Below, in pieces: positions 57,273 through 64,000 of a DNA stretch of 64,000 bases. The position numbers and the translations under genes are program-made. The notes under the pieces are model-generated. The model saw nothing but the letters and a program-made list of their open reading frames with translations. It was not told the origin of the DNA and did no database searches. The stretch is from Epiperipatus broadwayi (Eukaryota > Onychophora > Udeonychophora > Euonychophora > Peripatidae). Numbering within the stretch: position 1 is the first letter of the stretch; each line of letters begins with the position of its first letter. The DNA lies in contig JAQFVV010006199.1 of assembly GCA_028023455.1 (NCBI GenBank), forward strand, positions 1,984,001-2,048,000. Direction: 5' to 3'.

Positions 57273-57316
57273 ACCAATATACGTATTTCATGCTAAACCA
57301 GCAATCATCAGTTAAT
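57273..57316 (-). ncRNA. Type I hammerhead ribozyme, minus-strand copy
   Basis: Minus strand: ATTAA, CTGATGA (57311-57305), stem II TGCT/AGCA, GAAA, minimal stem III around ACGT, then ATA and TTGGT. Stem I contains two G-U pairs (ATTAA with TTGGT), so it is weaker than in the other copies. The core is complete. Confidence 0.65.
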
Positions 57317-57770
57317 CCAGATTATCATCTCCCACACATATATACTATAAGTGCTCAGATATATATTAAGATAGACAATCTTCATACTTTAATGGACAGG
57401 CTCCAATCTACTACACACTCCAACTCTTCAACTGTCCATCCAATTGAAAATCTGATGATGGAATGCTCGAAGGCCACCCTGAGGCTAAGATTCTTGTCAC
57501 ACCCATGTTGACCTAAAGTCAATCTAAACCCCACATGTACAGGACATAATCAATATAATACATATGCAAGGATGGTAAGACATCTCTACAATGTAATAAC
57601 TGAAACACAGGTTTATTATATACCTGTGTCATCAGATTTTCAATTGGAAGAATGGTTGAATATTTGGAGTGGGTAGTAGATTGGAGCCTGTCCATTAAAG
57701 TATAAAGATTGTCTATCTTAATATATATCTGAGCACTTATAGTATATATGTGTGGGAGATGATAATCTGG

Positions 57771-57814
57771 ACCAACTGATGATTGCTGGTTTAGCATGAA
57801 ATATGTATATTGGT
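57771..57814 (+). ncRNA. Type I hammerhead ribozyme, plus-strand copy
   Basis: ACCAA (57771-57775), CTGATGA (57776-57782), stem II TGCT/AGCA, GAAA (57798-57801), stem III AT/AT with loop ATGT, cleavage triplet ATA ending at 57809, TTGGT (57810-57814). It differs from the 38.9-kb copy in the stem III loop (ATGT for ACGT), a change that leaves the pairing intact. Confidence 0.75.
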
Positions 57815-57953
57815 GATTATTTATCTTTTCAACATATATGTGCTTGAGTATTATTAGATAGAGTGGAGAGTGGTGGGTCATGTGAAAGTCTGTGCTCATA
57901 TACCCTATATATTACATATATAGACACAGGTATATAATAAGCCTATGTTTCAG

Positions 57954-58075
57954 TTATATATAAGCGTTTATAATTCATTCAAATATAGATGTGCATTATA
58001 CATATAAGCATTTCTAATTTATTCAGGTATAGACGTATTTTATATATAAGCATTTATAATTCATTAAAATTTCAA
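57954..58075. repeat. ~42-bp minisatellite, right part
   Basis: Continuation of 56765-57175, about three units. Confidence 0.9.
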
Positions 58076-59041
58076 ACGTAAATTCATACACTTGTTTTAT
58101 CAATCCAAGTAATATTACTACTTAATTTGTTTTATTTGGAAATCATGTATAGATGCATATATTTAAACCAGGGAATATTTATCTTAAATTAATTCTTAGG
58201 ACACATGTATATCAGTGAACAGTGATTTATTATATTTTTATTATAGAATTTATTTTCATATCAGCATTTATTAAATTTATAAAAAGTAATGGATATGATT
58301 ATTATTATTATTACATTTTTATTTTATCTTTCTCTTAAGTATTTCCAACATTATATAAAATCCTTACCTTGTTTTTCATCCATGGTACTCCTTCGTTACT
58401 GATTATTCTGGCATTACAAAGAAGTTTGTTTATTGAGGCTGAATGGTATTACTATGTCAATCAATATTCACCCAGGCAAGACTTGAAGACTCATGATGCA
58501 GTCAGAGAGAGAGCTATTTCTTTCTAACCACTCATTCTTGTGCTTTCCCTGTTCATAATTTTCTTCTTCTTCATCCAGCAACTACAGGTTTCTTCTCTGT
58601 TGATATATTGCTGCGGTTTCAAACTTGGTTATGTAGCACTAATAATAATCAAGTTTGAACTGCTTGGTTCCACTATTTATATTCTTATCATCAAGTCTCC
58701 AGATCAATCTTGCATGATTCCACCATATCTGATTGGTGAAGGTACTTTTGTTTAAGACAGTGTGTCTTACTCTACTCAGTCATTGGATAGTTTAATTTGA
58801 GTGGGAACAGATTAGAAATTAATCTCTTATCTGCTTTGTTTTCAAAATTTAATCACTTCCATTGCCTGCACCAGGAATTACAGCTTTATATTTCATAATT
58901 CAAAAACATTCAAGCCCTACAAATATAATATTTTTAAAATGGAAGTTTTTCAAATGTTAAATTTACTTAATTTTTGATTTGAAAATATTGATTTTTAATG
59001 GCAAGCATTTATATTTTGTTTATTTTAATTGTGATTTAAAA
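58076..59041. other. Unassigned DNA
   Basis: A slightly GC-richer patch (58370-58760) holds a 71-codon frame (58540-58755) with CCGFKLGYVALIIIKFELLG. It is not recognised and not convincing as a gene. GTGGTTAGAAAG on the minus strand near 58535 could be an old SINE head. Confidence 0.4.
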
Positions 59042-59735
59042 TAGTGATTTTTTTTTCTCAGTGATGAGATGTTTATTAATCAAGAAAAAAAACAGATACA
59101 GTGAAACAAATGAAATTTCAGGAACAAAATGGTAAGGGGGGAGAATACATGTAAAAGGGAATGGGAAGTAGAGAGGGGAAATGGTGTGTAGTTCAGGCTG
59201 GTTAGAAGAGCATGTCTTTGTGATTGAGTCCTATGGCAGAAGCTGAGAGGATGGGAGTTGGAGGATTGCCCAAGTGTCTGTGAGGAGTGGAGGTGGGGCT
59301 AGTTTGGTGTCTCGGGTTTTGAGAGTGCGAATTAGGTCCAAGAGCTTTTGATTTACTGAATGTACTCTCTGGTCAAGGATGATGGCACATTGGAGCAACC
59401 AGAGAGCATAGATGAGAAAATTTGACAGTCTAATAACTGCAAAGACCCCTGTTTCTATGGATTTTTGGAGGTTGAAGATGGTATTTCTGTGCGAGGAAAG
59501 GTAGGAGTGGATGACATTTCTCATGCCAAGCAGAAAAGGATATTTAAGTAGGAAGTGCTGGATGGTTTCATTGTCAGTTTTACAGAGCTGGCATATGGCA
59601 GAAATCTTGGTGAAACCCTGGTTTCACCAAAAATTGATTCGTGGGAAGGGAGTGAAGATTTATTTTGAGGAGAAAATCAAGGAATTTTGCTTCAAGGGAT
59701 CACCTTTTGAATTTGCGGATTAGTGATTTTTTTTT
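59042..59735 (-). pseudogene. 5'-truncated LINE copy with TSD, same family as 42145-48863
   Basis: The insert 59057-59720 is flanked by TAGTGATTTTTTTTT (59042-59056 and 59721-59735). On the minus strand it reads AKFLDFLLKINLHSLPTN near 59680, then a broken zinc finger (CQLCKTDNETIQHFL with shifts) and the 97-residue frame 59231-59524 (AVIRLSNFLIYALWLLQCAI). It parallels YVDFLIKVNLEALPTN and TFVNFTIWSLRCKLV of the large copy. Only the last ~660 bp were inserted, as 5' truncation during target-primed reverse transcription produces. Confidence 0.78.
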
Positions 59736-60189
59736 TTTTAAAGTTAAACATTTTGGCTTTTATAGTGTCTTTGTTGAGAAGTTGGTTTCTTTTAAAACCA
59801 TGGTGGTCAACTATTTATTTTTACTTTTCAATTTCCCTTAAATTGATACGTCATTTTGATTTTAATTTATACTGCTTTAGGTGGGGAGGGGAGAATAAAT
59901 CTCCAAAATATATTATATATGCATGAAACGACATGTCTATTTCAGTATATACATAGTTCTTTTGGTTTTCCTACAATTTTAAACAGAAGATATTTTAATT
60001 TCAATGAATCAGTGATGCTAACATTTATAAAATTGATAATGCAACTTATAAGATGATCACTCTGGAAATTACCAATATCACTATAATGAATGTGATTATG
60101 GATCTGATATAAGACAACATTTTAATTGCCACTCATGCAGATCAGCTTGTGACAAGCACAAACCTAAAATAAAATTTTAAGAAATTTTT
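59736..60189. other. Unassigned DNA
   Basis: Short overlapping frames (59723-60056) in AT-rich sequence. HFNCHSCRSACDKHKPKIKF can be read at 60117-60176, in line with the decayed ORF that follows, so that ORF may start here. Confidence 0.35.
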
Positions 60190-60910
60190 AAAGATTCATA
60201 AGATACATTTATGAAAAAGTATTTTATAAATTCGAATGCAAAAGAAGGAATGAGTATGTTGATAAAATTTCATACTCCTTATATGATTTATATTATAAAT
60301 ATCTTAATCAAACAAAATCCAAGAAGGATATAATGTTGAAGCATAATTTAAATGGGATATTTCAATCCATACCTAATCAAAATTGTGATATATTTTATGC
60401 TATAGCATGGGATTCTGACCCAGAGAAAATTTTAGGTATTGTTGATAAGCAGCATATGTCAAAGTCATGATAATCTAACTTTAAATATTGACTGCAATCC
60501 TCCAAATAACTTCATAGTGATAGGAGCTGAGGATTACAAATTTAAGGTATAAGATAATTGTAGTAAGTTATTACATTTAAATCCATTTCATAATTTTCTT
60601 GTGATATCAGTATCTAAAGTACATGATGGTCAGCCATATGATGTTGGTTTCTTTAATACTTTGTGATTGTGTGACAGATCTAGGCAGTCATCCTTGCTTA
60701 ACAAACCACAAACAGCTAATATTTTAAATGTTGTAGGTCTAATGATGAGATTCCAGTTGCCAGTATTTGTAATAACAAACAATATTTATGCATACATTAT
60801 TGAAAGGCATTTGAACAGGAAGTGCTATTATAAAACAGTAATAAGAAAAATAACTTTGTACAAAATGCCACAAATAATGCAATGGAAAAACAACTTAAAG
60901 GAATGAATTA
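60190..60910 (+). pseudogene. Decayed ORF of unknown family
   Basis: Long stop-poor stretches in related frames: EYVDKISYSLYDLYYKYLNQ, then NLNGIFQSIPNQNCDIFYAI and AWDSDPEKILGIVDKQHMSK up to about 60468; then NFIVIGAEDYKFKV and NPFHNFLVISVSKVHDGQPY with DVGFFNTL up to 60665; then the 79-codon frame 60667-60906. The amino-acid mix is protein-like, unlike random AT-rich frames. No RT, endonuclease or transposase motif was recognised. It may be a decayed host gene, a large DNA transposon gene or an old viral insertion; I cannot tell which. No RNA or splice signals point to activity. Confidence 0.4.
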
Positions 60911-61599
60911 TTAAAAAAAATAGCTGCTAAATTATTTTATTGTTGTTACTATTTGCCATCATTATATTTACTCAGCCTAGAATTGGAATACTCCAATTAT
61001 GTTAGTTTGAAAGATGATAATATCTTTTTCAAACAAATGAAAGGGCAAATTTTTTTGTGAGTCAACCATTGTGTAATTGTATTCTTGCAAAGCCCACTCA
61101 TTACAAGCAGATTCTTTTTTTATGACCAAATAATTCTCATGCATAGTAACTTTCTACTTGTAGAAATAATAACAAGAAAACTTTAGAGAGAAATTTTAAG
61201 GATATAATAAAAGAATGGAATATAAATTTAACAATTGTTAATAAGGTTAGAGGTTTTAAACACAGCATTTATCAGAATTTATAATACTATCTAATATTAT
61301 AAAACTTAGTATAATATCATGATGAGAATGTATTATTTTCACATAAATTTATTTTTAGTCACTGTTGTAAATGCTAATCTTTATGATAGGAATATATTTA
61401 GGGCTTATCATTAAGCATGAAGTACTCATAAACTACCTTTAGAATACATTTAATTTTTTTTTAAAAAAATTTCTTTAGTGAGGGTGCATGTACCATTGGG
61501 GTATGCATCACTAATTTTAATCAAAGTATGCACTACAAATTTTTTTTTATCATCTATACAAACCCCCTAGTTAGCAAAATACCTAATAGATGTCTCTCC
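60911..61599. other. Unassigned DNA
   Basis: Around 60960-61080 a frame reads LELEYSNYVSLKDDNIFFKQ, possibly the same decayed coding region as upstream. The rest is AT-rich without features. Confidence 0.35.
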
Positions 61600-62115
61600 A
61601 ATTTCTACATTATTTCATAAACAGAATATTAGGTGTGAGTTAATATATGATAATAGTAAGGAAAGTAGTTTATTGTTTAAGGCTCGAACAGGATCTTTAG
61701 CAACAAGAGAATATACATGTAAATGGAAAAATATAGGTGGTTTAGTCTGTAAATTATGTAAGGAAGGAATAGAAAATATTAGGCATCTGTTAATTGAATG
61801 TAAATGCTTGCAAACAGAAAGGGCACATATAATGAAGTTATGGAAAAATAAATATGAAAAAAGTGATTATACAGAAAGTAGATTATTGGTTTTTATGCTG
61901 GGTTTTGAAAAAGTTAAAGGGGATTTAGATATAAAGGCTGTGGAGTTAACAAAGATTATGTTATGGAAATGGGATGAAGCAGAATATGGTAAAACTTAGA
62001 CTGGGGAATGTAAAATTAAATAGCTAACAAGTTTCTCTTGGTATAATTGCTGAGAGATTTTTGACTTTGTTTAAGAAGAAGCTACAGTACATCACGTCAT
62101 ATCATCTCCACCTTA
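61600..62115 (+). pseudogene. LINE 3' end, uninterrupted relative of the outer LINE
   Basis: The frame from about 61628 to 61999 reads CELIYDNSKESSLLFKARTG, then CKLCKEGIENIRHLLIEC, a CX2C...HX4C-type zinc-binding end domain of a LINE polyprotein, and ends KWDEAEYGKT at 61999. A ~115-bp 3' UTR follows (TTGCTGAGAGATTTTTGACT) ending in CATCACGTCATATCATC. It corresponds to 48990-48864 joined to 42144-41765 on the minus strand. 5'-truncated just before 61600, and the surviving frame is clean for over 100 codons. Confidence 0.8.
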
Positions 62116-64000
62116 TTAGGTAGTAAGAATATATTTCGATAGTCATAAAGATAAAAGTAGATAACAATAATGACTTAATATAGTTGATATCTTCTTAAAT
62201 AAAAGCATACTATCTGTTTAATAATATTACTTCAAGGTATCACTCAAATTTTAGGAAAAATATTTTTTTTAATAATAAAATTTAAAGCAACATTTAAAAT
62301 TTCTAAGTAAAATCCAGCACTCAAATTTTCCACAAAAAACATTTATTTTATATGCACATATCATAAGATAATTAATAAACTATATTATATATGTATGTGT
62401 GTAAATGTGATTATGTATATATGTGTACTTATAAATAATTATTTAAATCAGTTTTGTTATAATGAAGATTACTTGGCAAATTTTATAACAATAATTCTAC
62501 GATCAAATCAAACATAATGATAGTAAACTTTGGATATCATTTAACAATAAAGATAAACAACAAATAGATTATTGAAAGAAAAGATTTTCTCTTTCGTTCT
62601 TTTATAAAAGATATAGTCTTTTAGATATAAACATTATCCACCTCAAAGAAGAAGTTCACAATGGTAAAAACTTTTATATTATAAGGAATGGTAAAAGATT
62701 CATTTATTCAAAAAATACAAACACAAAAAATCTGGAAATGGATATCTAAGAAAGAAGTTTATGTCTACTTAAATGGCAAGTTCTTAAATTCAAATCATGG
62801 CTTCACTACCCCTGGAACACATTAGCAGGATACTCTAAAAGAATTTATTCACCTATGATAAAATTTCAAATATACATAGTTGAATTTAAATAATATTTTA
62901 TATATGTATACAATTTTGTTAAAATCGAATATTAAACTCCATTTATGTAATATAACGGTCGGGATGTATTGGAAGTTGCAGTCTTACCGTATCTGCTGTA
63001 CAGGGTGCCACCAGGTTATTGGAACCTGGAAAATTTATATAGTAGGCAGATATGTACTGTTAAGATCTAATTTTTACATATATGTTTTATTCTGACCGTC
63101 AGCCCATGCCACTAGCTCAGGAAGCAGCAGATAATTTATAATATAAATTTTTATAAGTTTTAATAAAGATATTAATATTAAAAAAAAGTAAAATAAGCCA
63201 CTGCCAGTAATTAACACACAAAACAACATTTATTAATGCACATATAAATAAAATTGAGGAATAAAATTTATCTTTAGATTTTAATATTAATTTTTAAATT
63301 TAAATTACTATTTTAAACAGTCCACACAGATGGACATTTTAATAAATTTTACTTTAGAATGTTGAGCATAGATAGGCTACATAGATTACTCATTTAAAAA
63401 CTTTTCAAAACAATCGTTCAATCTCAGACTAAAAGTTCGCAGCCAAACCAATGCCTGCTTCCAGATATATAGTCGCAACCAATGCAATATGAAGATGCTA
63501 GCATAAAACCATGCTGACAAGAATGTGCATCTGACAGCGTGATATTATTTGAAGGACATGATACTCATCCAGTACAGGAATGTGTGTCTGTCTGGTGAAG
63601 GAATCATGTATACAAAATAATTAAAGAGAAGTGCTACATATGGGAGAGAGCAGTCGATCTGCTGACTTATAGTCCCTATCTATAGAGCTAAAAAGGGTCA
63701 ATGGCACAGGAAATATGTCTTCATCCATTGCATTGCAATGACTACATCTTTGGGTCATGCATTCAGTTGGGCACGTTGCCCTGTATGCTTCACATTACAT
63801 TGATATAAACACCCATATATCCCTCCACCAGCATTGAGCTAACTATGAAACAAATAGCCTGAAATAAAAGCCCTTTAAAATAAACATAAAAACGATTAAA
63901 ATATAAAATTAATGGCATTCATCATAAGATGCCGCATTGACACCAATAACTTAAAAGATATACTAATAAATACGTTTGGACACTCAGAATAAGGTGTCAT
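62116..64000. other. Unassigned DNA
   Basis: AT-rich to 62930, then a GC-richer patch at 62955-63115 (ACGGTCGGGATGTATTGG ... CTGACCGTCAGCCCATGCC) and a moderately GC-richer block at 63420-63840 without a long frame. No element ends were identified. Confidence 0.45.

Larger units (their letters stand above)
57176..57953. mobile_element. Hammerhead-ribozyme repeat, inverted dimer inside the minisatellite
   Basis: A minus-oriented unit (57176-57630) joins a shorter plus-oriented unit (57631-57953), with a hammerhead in each. The junction is at ACCTGTGTC/ATCAGATTTTC. The 11-bp word TTATATATAAG lies on both sides (57165-57175, 57954-57964), but it is also part of the minisatellite unit, so it is weak evidence for a duplication. 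The left unit shares 38.2-38.7 kb sequence almost base for base, except that it keeps the ribozyme stretch deleted there. Frames of 116-126 codons are by-products of the repeat. Confidence 0.82.

Noticed and set aside
57161-57899. Protein-coding genes from the 116 and 126 codon frames
   Set aside because: They are the two arms of the inverted hammerhead repeat read on opposite strands.
56765-58075. CRISPR-like array
   Set aside because: Repeats are AT-rich and imperfect, with no distinct spacers; a eukaryotic minisatellite.

Overview
This is a 64 kb stretch of an AT-rich metazoan nuclear genome, roughly three quarters A+T by eye. No prokaryotic gene layout is visible. The only long open frames are broken retrotransposon genes: APE-type LINEs, RTE-type LINEs and Penelope-like elements (PLEs) with GIY-YIG domains. 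Around them lie tRNA-derived SINEs, hAT-like MITEs, satellites and self-complementary repeats. This mix fits an invertebrate; I cannot name the taxon. Host protein coding is limited to a few candidate exons (2332-2400 +, 9650-9886 -, 13887-13980 -, 55844-56002 +). They stand out by base composition and splice signals, and I do not recognise the proteins.

Layout. 1-1790 is an old LINE copy. 1.8-9.6 kb is mostly unique AT-rich DNA with a SINE, a GC-richer island and one exon candidate. 9.6-14.9 kb mixes two minus-strand exon candidates, PLE fragments, a 5'-truncated RTE LINE inserted in a PLE-associated repeat, a 197-bp tandem repeat and a SINE. 15.7-19.5 kb holds two decayed copies of another LINE. 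21.8-26.7 kb holds two PLE copies head to head, the right one split by an 898-bp hAT-like MITE with a perfect 8-bp target-site duplication (TSD). 28.7-36.6 kb holds a decayed hAT-like element, two compound short repeats with 12-bp TSDs, a 1-kb TIR element and two SINEs. 37.8-39.5 kb holds an inverted dimer of a hammerhead-ribozyme element. 41.8-49.5 kb is a nested pair: a 6.7-kb LINE with a perfect 15-bp TSD inside the 3' end of a second LINE. 52-58 kb holds two more hammerhead-family insertions, a PLE remnant with a hammerhead-like motif, and a ~42-bp minisatellite. 59-62 kb holds two short LINE 3' ends and an unidentified decayed ORF.

The most interesting system is a set of short, non-coding, self-complementary repeats (units of about 332, 337 and 470 bp). 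They occur as direct plus inverted partial multimers and are flanked by 10-13 bp duplications. In the 470-bp family the unit carries a type I hammerhead ribozyme whose core, stems and cleavage site can be drawn from the sequence at 38960-39003, 57771-57814 and 57273-57316 (minus strand). Units that run past one repeat length are what copying of a circular or tandem RNA would give, as in metazoan retrozymes. The PLEs in the same window are the natural candidate for the integration machinery. That link is inference.
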